The notes beneath the pieces were generated by a model. It did not search any database, was not told where the DNA came from, and worked only from the letters and a program-made list of their open reading frames with translations. The position numbers and the translations under genes are program-made. A DNA stretch of 11,460 nucleotides from an uncultured Acidaminococcus sp. (GTDB taxonomy: Bacteria > Bacillota > Negativicutes > Acidaminococcales > Acidaminococcaceae). The stretch covers positions 1 through 11,460 of the forward strand of contig UPXT01000060.1 of the NCBI GenBank assembly GCA_900538365.1, given 5' to 3'. Shown one piece after another: positions 1 through 5,942 of the stretch (the first letter of the stretch is position 1; the number at the start of each line of letters is the position of its first letter).

Positions 1-46
1 TTTCAATATTTATTTGTCCATGACCCCACAAATTTCCGTGAAGAAC
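1..46 (-). repeat. Terminator-associated repeat, copy 1
   Basis: Positions 26-46 are the exact reverse complement of 3424-3444 (minus-strand reading GTTCTTCACGGAAATTTGTGG written in part: GTTCTTCACGG then AAATTTGTGG). After a 17-nt less conserved stretch, the 8-mer TATTGAAA follows on the minus strand at 8-1, as it does at 3462-3469 in the other copy. The two copies are in opposite orientation, and each lies just beyond the T-tract of a hairpin beginning GGCTGTGAAA. The repeat may continue beyond the left edge of the window. Confidence 0.75.
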
Positions 47-47
47 C

Positions 48-109
48 AAAAAAAGGCTGTGAAAAATGAAGGTGTCCGGTCTTCTGGAGTCCGTTCATTT
101 TTCACAGCC
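48..109 (-). terminator. Intrinsic terminator of the minus-strand small-gene unit
   Basis: The arms 55-70 and 94-109 are perfect 16-bp inverted repeats (GGCTGTGAAAAATGAA in the arm) with a 23-nt loop. Read on the minus strand, the stem is followed directly by seven T residues (plus-strand A at 48-54). That polarity makes it a rho-independent terminator for transcription moving leftward. A 21-nt tag lies just beyond the T-tract and recurs after the terminator at 3384-3423. Confidence 0.8.
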
Positions 110-208
110 CTATTTTGTTGTTCCCGCCATTGACGAGAGCCAATCATGCAGTACGGGAATCTTCTTTCAAAAAAATGAAGAAAAAAACAGCCCAAAGGCA
201 GCGTCAAG

Positions 209-334
209 TCACAATGAGCGGCCGGCTGGCCCGCCTTTTGCGTCATGGCCCCTTTGTTCTATTTTCGCTTTAAGCCTGTCACCATCGTAAGGGAAAAGAA
301 CGGTTAGCCAAGCAAATGTTTTATGTACCTTCAT
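209..334 (-). CDS. Small hypothetical protein, 41 aa, possibly a frameshifted membrane peptide
   Basis: I do not recognise this gene with certainty. An ATG at 334-332 follows a strong AAGGAGG (plus 341-347) with 6 nt spacing, and a consensus promoter lies further upstream. The frame as written gives 41 residues: MKVHKTFAWLTVLF, then a hydrophilic stretch PYDGDRLKAK, ending AGRSL. Dropping one C from the CCC run (plus GGG at 291-293) makes the product 24 residues, ending LFLTMVTGLKRK and stopping at plus 259-261. That version would be a clean single-membrane-span peptide with a basic end on each side. The present gene may therefore be a one-base frameshift of a small membrane peptide, or a real 41-aa protein. 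The transcript would end at the terminator 48-109, leaving about 100 nt untranslated. Function is unknown. Confidence 0.5.
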   Translation of the reverse strand: MKVHKTFAWLTVLFPYDGDRLKAKIEQRGHDAKGGPAGRSL

Positions 335-340
335 AATAGT

Positions 341-347
341 CCTCCTT
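341..347 (-). promoter_or_regulatory. Strong ribosome binding site of the small minus-strand gene
   Basis: The minus strand reads AAGGAGG six nucleotides before ATG at 334. This near-perfect Shine-Dalgarno sequence is the main reason for taking such a short ORF seriously. Confidence 0.7.
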
Positions 348-365
348 TACCAAACAATTTTTTTC

Positions 366-395
366 AATATACTATGAAAAACTCACGCTTGTCAA
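366..395 (-). promoter_or_regulatory. Consensus sigma-A-type promoter of the minus-strand unit
   Basis: On the minus strand a perfect TTGACA (395-390) is followed after 18 nt by TATATT (371-366). Transcription would start near 359, giving a leader of about 25 nt before the small gene and a transcript of roughly 310 nt down to the terminator at 48. Confidence 0.7.
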
Positions 396-419
396 AAGCA
401 AAAAAGAACCTGTATTTTT

Positions 420-459
420 GGGAGGGAGTGCCCCACGGGGAGGGACTTTATGATATAAT
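420..459 (+). promoter_or_regulatory. xpt promoter with extended -10 and GGGAGGGA direct repeat
   Basis: TATAAT at 454-459 is preceded by TG at 451-452, a classic extended -10. The place where a -35 would sit (about 431-436, CCCCAC) shows no match. That stretch lies between two copies of GGGAGGGA (420-427 and 438-445, 18 bp apart), and CCCCACGGGG (431-440) forms a small inverted repeat. The leader to the xpt start is only about 40 nt, too short for a purine riboswitch. The direct repeat may bind a regulator, but this is inference. Confidence 0.6.
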
Positions 460-504
460 TCTATTTTACATAAGTGTGTATTCATGATTGGAAAGGGGTA
501 AGTC

Positions 505-1089
505 ATGGCTGAATTGAATTTACTGCAAAAAAAGATTCTCGCTGACGGTATCATCAAGAGTGGGGATGTGCTCAAGGTGGACAGCTTCCTGAATCATCAG
601 ATTGATGTTCCTTTCATCAGCGAACTGGGGAAAATCTTCAAGAAACTCTTTGCCAGCCGTCCGGTTACAAAAATTCTCACCATTGAGGCATCGGGTATTG
701 GGATTGCGTGTCTGACAGCAATCCATATGGGTGTACCTGTGGTCTTTGCAAAAAAATCAGCAGGCAGCAATATGGATGCAGATGTGTACAGCACAGAAAT
801 CAAGTCCTTCACCCATAATAAAACAAATCACGTCATTGTTTCCAAAAAATATCTCAACGGCGGGGATCATATCCTTATCATTGATGATTTTCTTGCCAAT
901 GGCTGTGCTGTTGAAGGCCTGATGGACCTTGTCGATCAAGCGGGTGGAACCGTCGAAGGGGTCGGCATCTGTATTGAAAAGGGCTTCCAAGGCGGCGGTG
1001 ATGCCCTGCGGAAAAAAGGCATCAATCTCAAGAGCCTTGCCATCATTAAAAAAATGGATGCCAAGACGGGAACCATTGTGTTTCGCTAA
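505..1089 (+). CDS. xpt: Xanthine phosphoribosyltransferase
   Basis: This enzyme converts xanthine and PRPP to XMP and pyrophosphate, the cytosolic purine-salvage step that feeds guanine nucleotides. The 194-aa product matches the usual Xpt length. Near residues 23-34 it has LKVDSFLNHQID, characteristic of bacterial Xpt. Around residues 123-135 it has the type I phosphoribosyltransferase PRPP-binding loop ILIIDDFLANGCA. The EASGI stretch at 61-65 and GVPVVFAKK at 76-84 also fit the family. The ATG is preceded by AAAGGGG at a workable distance. The gene is first in a unit with an NCS2 permease 15 nt downstream, the same pairing as the xpt-pbuX operon of Bacillus subtilis. No guanine riboswitch is visible upstream, unlike in Bacillus. 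Confidence 0.95.
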   Translation: MAELNLLQKKILADGIIKSGDVLKVDSFLNHQIDVPFISELGKIFKKLFASRPVTKILTIEASGIGIACLTAIHMGVPVVFAKKSAGSNMDADVYSTEIKSFTHNKTNHVIVSKKYLNGGDHILIIDDFLANGCAVEGLMDLVDQAGGTVEGVGICIEKGFQGGGDALRKKGINLKSLAIIKKMDAKTGTIVFR

Positions 1090-1104
1090 TGAAGGAGGCT
1101 GCTG

Positions 1105-2424
1105 ATGGAAAGAGAAAAAGATCCAATCTACGAACTGGATGGAAAAATTTCCTTTGAAAAAGCGATTCCTTTCGGGCTCCAGCATGTCCTTGCCATGTTT
1201 GTTGCCAACATTGCTCCTATCCTGATTGTAGCGGGTGCTGTCAAGTTATCCACAGAGGAAACAGGGGCCCTTGTCCAGGCAGCCATGATCATTGCTGGAA
1301 TCGGTTCCCTTTTCCAGCTCTATCCGCTGGGACCCTTGGGCTCAGGACTGCCTATCATCATGGGAATCAGTTTCACCTTTGTCTCTACTTTCTGCGTCAT
1401 TGGTGCTAAATATGGCTATGGTGCTGTTTTGGGTGCGGCCCTTGTAGGAGGCCTTCTTGAAGGTCTCATTGGGATGGGGGCCAAATATTGGCGCCGGTTT
1501 ATTCCGCCTATTGTTTCAGCCAGTGTCGTCACGGCCATTGGGTTTTCTCTTTTAGGCATTGGAGCCAATTCTTTTGGCGGCGGCTTTGGCAATCCTCATT
1601 TTGGGGAACCCAAGTTTCTCATCGTAGGGACCATTACCCTCCTCAGCTGTCTCATCTTCAATATCAAGGCCAAGCATTTTTATAAGCAGCTTTCTGTTCT
1701 GTTTGGTCTTGTTGTAGGGTACATTGCAGCTGCGTTTCTGGGCATGGTGGATCTATCAAGGATGACCCAGGTGGGACTTTTTTCCCTGCCGATGCCGCTT
1801 CCCTATGCTTTGGAATTTCGGCCTGATGCCATTTTCTCTGTTTTCCTTATTTTCCTTGTCTCTGCTACGGAAACCTTAGGGGATACCTCGGCCCTTGCCG
1901 CCATGGGCATGGGAAGGGACGCATCAGATGGCGAAATCCGCGGTTCCATTGCCGTTGATGGGTTCATTAGTTCTTTGTCCAGCCTTTTTGGCTGCCTACC
2001 CATTACATCCTTCAGCCAGAATGTCGGTCTTGTCGCCATGACCCATGTTGTTAATCGTAAAGCCATTGCAAGCGGAGCCCTGATCATGATTCTTGCTGGT
2101 CTTTTCCCTGCTTTTGGGGTTATCCTAGCTTCCCTTCCTGATGCTGTTCTTGGTGGCTGTACCCTTATGATGTTTGGCTCCATTGTCGTCAGCGGCGTTC
2201 GGATGCTTGCCGGCTGCGGTTTTACCCAGCGCAATATGAGTATTGCGGCCCTTTCCCTTTCCATTGGGATTGGTTTCACGCAAACACCAGCTATCTTCAA
2301 GATGTTCCCGACGGTCATCAAGTCCGTCTTTGCTGAAAATTGTGTGGCCGTCGTCTTTGTTGTTGCTTTTGTGCTGAACCTTATCTTCCCCAGTGAACTT
2401 GAAATGGATAAAATGAATCAGTAA
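1105..2424 (+). CDS. pbuX: NCS2-family purine (probably xanthine) permease
   Basis: This is a polytopic inner-membrane nucleobase:cation symporter of 439 aa, a normal length for the family, largely made of hydrophobic segments. Family marks include the QH pair in the first membrane segment (residues 26-27, within GLQHVLAMF), TETLGD at 255-260 holding the conserved acidic residue, and the signature QNVGLVAMT at 305-313. The residue after that threonine is His, where characterised nucleobase-ascorbate family members usually have Arg, Lys or Gly. This could affect specificity, so substrate assignment rests mainly on context. The gene follows xpt with a GAAGGAGG ribosome binding site, so xanthine import coupled to Xpt is most likely. 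Uric acid or another purine remains possible. The symbol is given by context. Confidence 0.82.
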   Translation: MEREKDPIYELDGKISFEKAIPFGLQHVLAMFVANIAPILIVAGAVKLSTEETGALVQAAMIIAGIGSLFQLYPLGPLGSGLPIIMGISFTFVSTFCVIGAKYGYGAVLGAALVGGLLEGLIGMGAKYWRRFIPPIVSASVVTAIGFSLLGIGANSFGGGFGNPHFGEPKFLIVGTITLLSCLIFNIKAKHFYKQLSVLFGLVVGYIAAAFLGMVDLSRMTQVGLFSLPMPLPYALEFRPDAIFSVFLIFLVSATETLGDTSALAAMGMGRDASDGEIRGSIAVDGFISSLSSLFGCLPITSFSQNVGLVAMTHVVNRKAIASGALIMILAGLFPAFGVILASLPDAVLGGCTLMMFGSIVVSGVRMLAGCGFTQRNMSIAALSLSIGIGFTQTPAIFKMFPTVIKSVFAENCVAVVFVVAFVLNLIFPSELEMDKMNQ

Positions 2425-2445
2425 TTTCCAGAAAGGAATGGAACC

Positions 2446-3366
2446 ATGGACTTAGGTGATCTGCTAACCTTGCAGGGGACCCTTTTCCTCTTGATGCTTC
2501 TTGGGGCCTATTTGACCAAAAAAAGGATCATTACCAAAGAAGGAAAGCGCTGTATGACGGATCTTGTTGTCTATGTGATCCTTCCCTGTACAATCTTTAA
2601 GTCCTGTTTTGTCGATACGGGCGCCAATTTTGCAGCTGTCGGCTCCCTTTTGCTGTTGCTTTCCCTTGTCATTGAAGTGGGGGCCCTATTCTTCAATCAA
2701 GTGCTTTATCGGCGTTACAGCGGAGAAAAACGTAAGGTCCTCCAATATGGGACGCTCGTTCCCAACAGCGGGTTTTTGGGTACGCCCATTGCAGAAGGGG
2801 TCTATCATGATCTAGGGGTCCTTTATGCCGCAATTTTCCTGATTCCTGTCCGTATTTTCATGTGGTCTTTTGGAACGAGCTATTTCATGGTCCAGGAAGG
2901 AATGAGCAAAAAGGAGCTGTGCCGGAAGGTCATTACCCATCCCTGCTTGATTGCTGTTTTTCTGAGCCTTGCTGTCATGATTTTACGTCTTGAACTGCCA
3001 AGCGTCCTTAAGGTGACCGTTCTTGCCATCAGTAAATGCAATTCCGCCATTGCCATGTTTGTTGTGGGAACGGTCCTTGCTGAGGCTCCTACGTGGAAAA
3101 TCTTTGATTTTGATACGGTCTATTACTGCATGATCCGGCTTGTTTTCCTGCCTTTATTAACCTTATGCTTGGGACGTATTATGGGATTATCCGGTGCCAG
3201 TCTGGGGGTAGCTGTTCTTATGATGGGCATGCCAGCCGGGGCGACGACCTCTATTTTTCCCTCCCTTTACGGCGGTGACGCACGCCTAGGGACCAGCTGC
3301 GTCATTCTTTCTGTCCTTCTTTCCATGGTGACCCTTCCTCTTTGGATCTATCTTGTTCATATATAG
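2446..3366 (+). CDS. AEC-family transporter (auxin efflux carrier / malonate permease type)
   Basis: This 306-aa integral membrane protein has about eight to ten hydrophobic segments, the usual size of bacterial AEC proteins. Diagnostic stretches are VYVILPCTIFK near residue 45, the NSGFLGTPI motif near 106-114, and GMPAGATTSIF followed by YGGD in the penultimate part (about 264-280). Known AEC members move small organic acids such as malonate or malate, but most bacterial members are uncharacterised and the substrate here is unknown. An AAGGAATGG ribosome binding site precedes the ATG, and only 21 nt separate it from the permease gene. It is therefore most likely the third gene of the xpt unit. 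A tagged terminator follows the stop codon. Its position beside xpt hints at a purine-related or counter-ion role, which is only an inference. Confidence 0.88.
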   Translation: MDLGDLLTLQGTLFLLMLLGAYLTKKRIITKEGKRCMTDLVVYVILPCTIFKSCFVDTGANFAAVGSLLLLLSLVIEVGALFFNQVLYRRYSGEKRKVLQYGTLVPNSGFLGTPIAEGVYHDLGVLYAAIFLIPVRIFMWSFGTSYFMVQEGMSKKELCRKVITHPCLIAVFLSLAVMILRLELPSVLKVTVLAISKCNSAIAMFVVGTVLAEAPTWKIFDFDTVYYCMIRLVFLPLLTLCLGRIMGLSGASLGVAVLMMGMPAGATTSIFPSLYGGDARLGTSCVILSVLLSMVTLPLWIYLVHI

Positions 3367-3383
3367 TCAATATAAGGTACGTG

Positions 3384-3423
3384 GCTGTGAAATGATGAAT
3401 TTCATCGTTTGGCAGCTTTTTTT
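3384..3423 (+). terminator. Intrinsic terminator of the xpt-permease-AEC unit
   Basis: A long imperfect stem pairs 3384-3398 with 3402-3416, including two G-U wobbles and one G-G mismatch, and is followed by seven T residues (3417-3423). It lies 18 nt after the AEC stop codon. Its 5' arm begins GGCTGTGAAA, like the terminator at 55-109 read on the minus strand. Confidence 0.85.
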
Positions 3424-3469
3424 GTTCTTCACGGAAATTTGTGGACTAAAAGACTTTTGACTATTGAAA
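3424..3469 (+). repeat. Terminator-associated repeat, copy 2
   Basis: The 21-nt tag 3424-3444 is identical to the reverse complement of 26-46. After 17 nt of weaker similarity the 8-mer TATTGAAA (3462-3469) matches copy 1 at the same spacing. Together with the preceding hairpin and T-tract, each copy spans about 85-110 nt. Confidence 0.75.
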
Positions 3470-3545
3470 AAAGGACGATTTTTTCGTAAAAAAGGGCGAA
3501 AAAAGGAAGACCCAATGAGACGCCCCTCATGTTTTCTGAAAAATA

Positions 3546-3554
3546 TGGTATAAT
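3546..3554 (+). promoter_or_regulatory. Extended -10 promoter of the PuuD-family gene
   Basis: TGGTATAAT at 3546-3554 is a perfect extended -10. No good -35 is visible near 3526-3531. An A/T-rich inverted repeat (TTTTTTCG at 3479-3486 and CGAAAAAA at 3497-3504) lies upstream and could be structural or a binding site. Confidence 0.6.
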
Positions 3555-3590
3555 GCGGCATATGAGCATGAAACTGAAGGAGTGATTTTC

Positions 3591-4331
3591 ATGAATAAAA
3601 AGATTCGCATTGGCCTTGTCAGCAGGACCTTGACCTTACGGGACGAGGTGCCCACTTATCAAAAGGCCCCCTACGTGCCCCGCGATATTGTGACCATCCT
3701 AGGCGAACTGGGCGCGCTTCCCATTGTGTTTCCCGATGTGGAAGGAGCTAGTGGAAAGGATTATGTGGACCTTGCCGACGCGCTTTTTCTCCCCGGCGGA
3801 CAGGACGTAGACCCGACCCTTTTTGGAGAGGAACCGACTTGGAAGGTGGGCGGTGCTGATTATAAAATGGACCGTTTTGAAATTGATCTCATTCGGGCCT
3901 TTTATGAAGCGGGAAAACCCATTTTTGGCATTTGCCGCGGCATCCAGGTTCTCAATATTGCCCTTGGTGGGACGGTGTACCAGGATCTCCAGGCTGACTG
4001 CCCCGGTGCTTACATCGGCCACAGCCAAAAAGCCTATGGGGCCTATCCCGTCCATCATGTAAGCGTCAAGCAAGGCAGCTTGCTCCATGCGGCCTTGGGA
4101 GATACGGCCTATGTAAACTCCCGGCATCATCAGGCTTTGAAAGATGTGGCCAAGGGCCTTGTGGTTACGGCTACGGCACCGGACGGTGTCATTGAGGGCG
4201 TGGAATCAGAAGGCAGTGACCAAGTCGCTGCTGTACAGTGGCATCCGGAGAATATGTGGCGCGAGCACCCGGAAATGAGGGCTCTTTTCGAACAGTTCAT
4301 AGCACGCGTCGAGAAAAGTGTGCAAAAATAA
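3591..4331 (+). CDS. Gamma-glutamyl-gamma-aminobutyrate hydrolase family protein (class I glutamine amidotransferase fold)
   Basis: This is a cytosolic hydrolase of the peptidase C26 / PuuD group. The family member PuuD cleaves gamma-glutamyl-GABA in putrescine breakdown, while many homologues have unknown gamma-glutamyl substrates. The nucleophile elbow FGICRGIQVLN places the catalytic Cys at residue 115. QWHPE near the C-terminus supplies His218 and Glu220, completing the triad. LFLPGGQDVDP near 65-75 is another family mark. I chose ATG 3591 (246 aa) because AAGGAG at 3577-3582 is 8 nt away; the in-frame GTG at 3582 overlaps that site. No putrescine pathway genes are nearby, so the exact substrate is open. 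No clear terminator follows, and readthrough into rpmH is possible. Confidence 0.88.
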   Translation: MNKKIRIGLVSRTLTLRDEVPTYQKAPYVPRDIVTILGELGALPIVFPDVEGASGKDYVDLADALFLPGGQDVDPTLFGEEPTWKVGGADYKMDRFEIDLIRAFYEAGKPIFGICRGIQVLNIALGGTVYQDLQADCPGAYIGHSQKAYGAYPVHHVSVKQGSLLHAALGDTAYVNSRHHQALKDVAKGLVVTATAPDGVIEGVESEGSDQVAAVQWHPENMWREHPEMRALFEQFIARVEKSVQK

Positions 4332-4362
4332 GAGAAACACTAAGATTGAGCGGGAAAATCGG

Positions 4363-4391
4363 TTGACACACCCCGCCCCATAGCATATAAT
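4363..4391 (+). promoter_or_regulatory. Consensus promoter of the rpmH operon
   Basis: TTGACA at 4363-4368 and TATAAT at 4386-4391 are separated by exactly 17 nt, a perfect sigma-A/sigma-70 promoter. Transcription would start near 4398 and leave a 60-nt leader before rpmH. I see no DnaA box cluster in the 4332-4460 gap. Confidence 0.88.
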
Positions 4392-4460
4392 TGTATGAGC
4401 TGTCAAATGATTTTTTGATCGATCTTGGCAAATCACCTTTGAAGTAAGGAGGGTTAATAG

Positions 4461-4595
4461 ATGAAGAGAACGTTCCAACCTAACAACACGAGAAGAAAAA
4501 GAACTCATGGCTTCAGAGAAAGAATGAAGACTCTGGGTGGAAAACAAGTCTTGAAAAGAAGACGTGCGAAGGGCAGAAAGAGATTATCTGCATAA
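4461..4595 (+). CDS. rpmH: 50S ribosomal protein L34
   Basis: The 44-residue, very basic product begins MKRTFQPNNTRRKRTHGF and ends RRRAKGRKRLSA, the canonical bacterial L34 pattern, at standard length. L34 is a structural protein of the large ribosomal subunit that contacts 23S rRNA. The ribosome binding site TAAGGAGGG (about 4445-4453) is strong, matching high expression from the consensus promoter at 4363-4391. It is the first gene of the conserved rpmH-rnpA-yidD-yidC-jag-mnmEG-rsmG run. A hairpin starting 12 nt after the stop codon may reduce transcription into rnpA. Confidence 0.97.
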   Translation: MKRTFQPNNTRRKRTHGFRERMKTLGGKQVLKRRRAKGRKRLSA

Positions 4596-4605
4596 ACTAT
4601 GAGAT

Positions 4606-4630
4606 GGGCCGCCTTTCGCGGCCTATTTTA
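4606..4630 (+). terminator. Attenuator-like hairpin between rpmH and rnpA
   Basis: GGCCGC (4607-4612) and GCGGCC (4618-4623) form a perfect GC stem with a 5-nt loop, extendable by a G-T wobble. TATTTTA follows. It would work as a leaky terminator setting rpmH expression above the rest of the operon. The weak, interrupted U-tract suggests partial readthrough. Confidence 0.55.
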
Positions 4631-4670
4631 CTCTATGAGGCAGGTGCCAATCGCTTTGGAACAAGAACAA

Positions 4671-5021
4671 ATGCCCAGAAAAAACACCTACACGCAGGCT
4701 CATCGGGTCAAGGCCCATGAGGATTTCCAGAAGATCCATGACAAGGGTCAATCCGTTGTGGATGGCTTTGGCGTTTTTTATTTTCTGCCTTCTCCTCATG
4801 ACCATTCCCAGCTGGGTACAGCCGTAGGAAAGAAACTGGGAAATGCGGTATTGCGCAACAAGATCAAACGGCGGATGAGGGAAACCTTTCGTCAGCACCA
4901 GTACCGCCTAAAAAAACCCGTTTCCATCGTTTGGGTAGCCAGACGTCGGTTGGCCCATGCACCCTTTGCTATGTATGAGACTGTGTTTTTGCGTCTGGCA
5001 AAGAAAGCTGGACTGCTATAG
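4671..5021 (+). CDS. rnpA: Ribonuclease P protein component
   Basis: This is the protein subunit of RNase P, which helps the catalytic RNA cut the 5' leader from precursor tRNAs. The basic product has the family signature KLGNAVLRNKIKRRMRE near residues 57-73, with the RNR motif in its RNK form. The open frame extends upstream to ATG 4599, but that start would put the rpmH-rnpA hairpin inside the coding region and add 24 residues foreign to the family. From ATG 4671 (MPRKNTYTQAHR) the protein is 116 aa, the usual size. The ribosome binding site there is weak, and an in-frame ATG at 4635 and GTG at 4644 are alternatives, so the start is uncertain while the identity is not. The yidD gene follows after 14 nt. 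Confidence 0.9.
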   Translation: MPRKNTYTQAHRVKAHEDFQKIHDKGQSVVDGFGVFYFLPSPHDHSQLGTAVGKKLGNAVLRNKIKRRMRETFRQHQYRLKKPVSIVWVARRRLAHAPFAMYETVFLRLAKKAGLL

Positions 5022-5035
5022 ATCCGGAGAGGCCT

Positions 5036-5245
5036 ATGAAAACGATCGCAATCTTCCTGATTCGTTTTTATCAGATTTGCATTTCCCCTCTTCTTGCGCC
5101 CCGTTGCAGGTTCTATCCTACGTGCTCCCAATATGCGCTGGAAGCGGTGAAAAAGTATGGTTTTCTGAAGGGAACCTATCTGGCTACGAAAAGAATACTG
5201 AAATGTCATCCCTTCCATAAGGGCGGGTATGACCCGGTACCCTGA
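5036..5245 (+). CDS. yidD: Membrane protein insertion efficiency factor YidD
   Basis: This small membrane-associated protein of 69 aa helps YidC- and Sec-dependent membrane protein insertion. The diagnostic stretch CRFYPTCSQYALEA lies at about residues 24-37, and KCHPFHKGGYDPVP ends the protein, both strongly conserved in the family. The N-terminus has a hydrophobic, amphipathic segment (IAIFLIRFYQICISPLL). A GGAGAGG ribosome binding site precedes the ATG. The gene lies between rnpA and yidC as in most bacteria. Confidence 0.95.
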   Translation: MKTIAIFLIRFYQICISPLLAPRCRFYPTCSQYALEAVKKYGFLKGTYLATKRILKCHPFHKGGYDPVP

Positions 5246-5272
5246 CCGCAGCAGGAGAAAAGGAGAAAAAAC

Positions 5273-5905
5273 TTGGAATTCTTAAGTTCGTTTGTGCAGC
5301 AGGTGGTTTCTGCCATCTATGAAGCAACCCGCGTGATCGGAGAGCCGAGCTACGGGCTTGCCATCATCATCATGACCATCCTCATCAAATTGCTCCTCTA
5401 CCCTTTGACGAAGCGCCAGATTGCCTCGACAAAGGCCATGAGCCGCATCCAGCCTCGTATGAAGGAACTTCAGATGCGTTATCGCGATGATAAGATGAAG
5501 CTCAATGAAGAGCTGTCCAAGCTGTACAAGAAAGAAGGGGTCAATCCCCTGGCTGGATGCCTTCCCCTTGTCATCCAGATGCCAATCATGATTGGGATTT
5601 TCTACGGAATCCGTGATTTTAACTATGAAGGACCGAGCAGCTTCCTTTGGATGCAAAGTATCGGTCAGCCCGATCCGTATTATATCCTCCCTATCCTGTC
5701 TGCCTTGACGACCTATATCCAATCTCGGCAGAGCATGCCGCCGTCCGATAATCCGACGGGGAAGGTCATGCTTTATTTCATGCCCCTGTTCATTGGTTAT
5801 ATCAGTTTGAAATTCCCGGCTGGTCTTGTTCTCTACTGGGTCGTGATGAATCTCATGCAGATTGGTCAGCAGTTCTTTATGGACCGGTCCGATAAGAAAG
5901 CCTAA
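5273..5905 (+). CDS. yidC: Membrane protein insertase YidC (Oxa1 family)
   Basis: YidC inserts and folds inner-membrane proteins alone or with SecYEG. The 210-aa product is the short Gram-positive-type form without the large periplasmic domain of proteobacterial YidC. Family marks are YPLTKRQIASTKAMSRIQP (about 43-61), LYKKEGVNPLAGCLPLVIQMPI (around 84-105) and the final spans ending VLYWVVMNLMQIGQQ. No lipobox is seen at the N-terminus. The groove position usually occupied by Arg in characterised YidC proteins is Lys39 (ILIKLLLYPL), which keeps the positive charge. The start is TTG 5273, chosen because AGGAG at 5261-5265 is 7 nt upstream and no in-frame ATG is suitably placed. Confidence 0.94.
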   Translation: MEFLSSFVQQVVSAIYEATRVIGEPSYGLAIIIMTILIKLLLYPLTKRQIASTKAMSRIQPRMKELQMRYRDDKMKLNEELSKLYKKEGVNPLAGCLPLVIQMPIMIGIFYGIRDFNYEGPSSFLWMQSIGQPDPYYILPILSALTTYIQSRQSMPPSDNPTGKVMLYFMPLFIGYISLKFPAGLVLYWVVMNLMQIGQQFFMDRSDKKA

Positions 5906-5942
5906 AAGAGTAGACAATGCCAAGCGGCAAGGAGGCATGGAT

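Noticed and set aside
10..246. Minus-strand open frame of 78 codons at the left edge
   Set aside because: It runs through the perfect hairpin terminator and lacks a good ribosome binding site; the better-supported minus start is ATG at 334.
396..504. Purine riboswitch upstream of xpt
   Set aside because: The leader after the -10 is about 40 nt, and the conserved core of a purine aptamer is not seen.
3479..3504. TTTTTTCG/CGAAAAAA inverted repeat as a second terminator after the AEC gene
   Set aside because: The stem is short and mostly A/T, and no T-tract follows on the plus strand; it may be only composition or a weak binding site.
4332..4460. Replication origin beside rpmH
   Set aside because: No TTATCCACA-like boxes or AT-rich repeats stand out, and dnaA is absent from the window.
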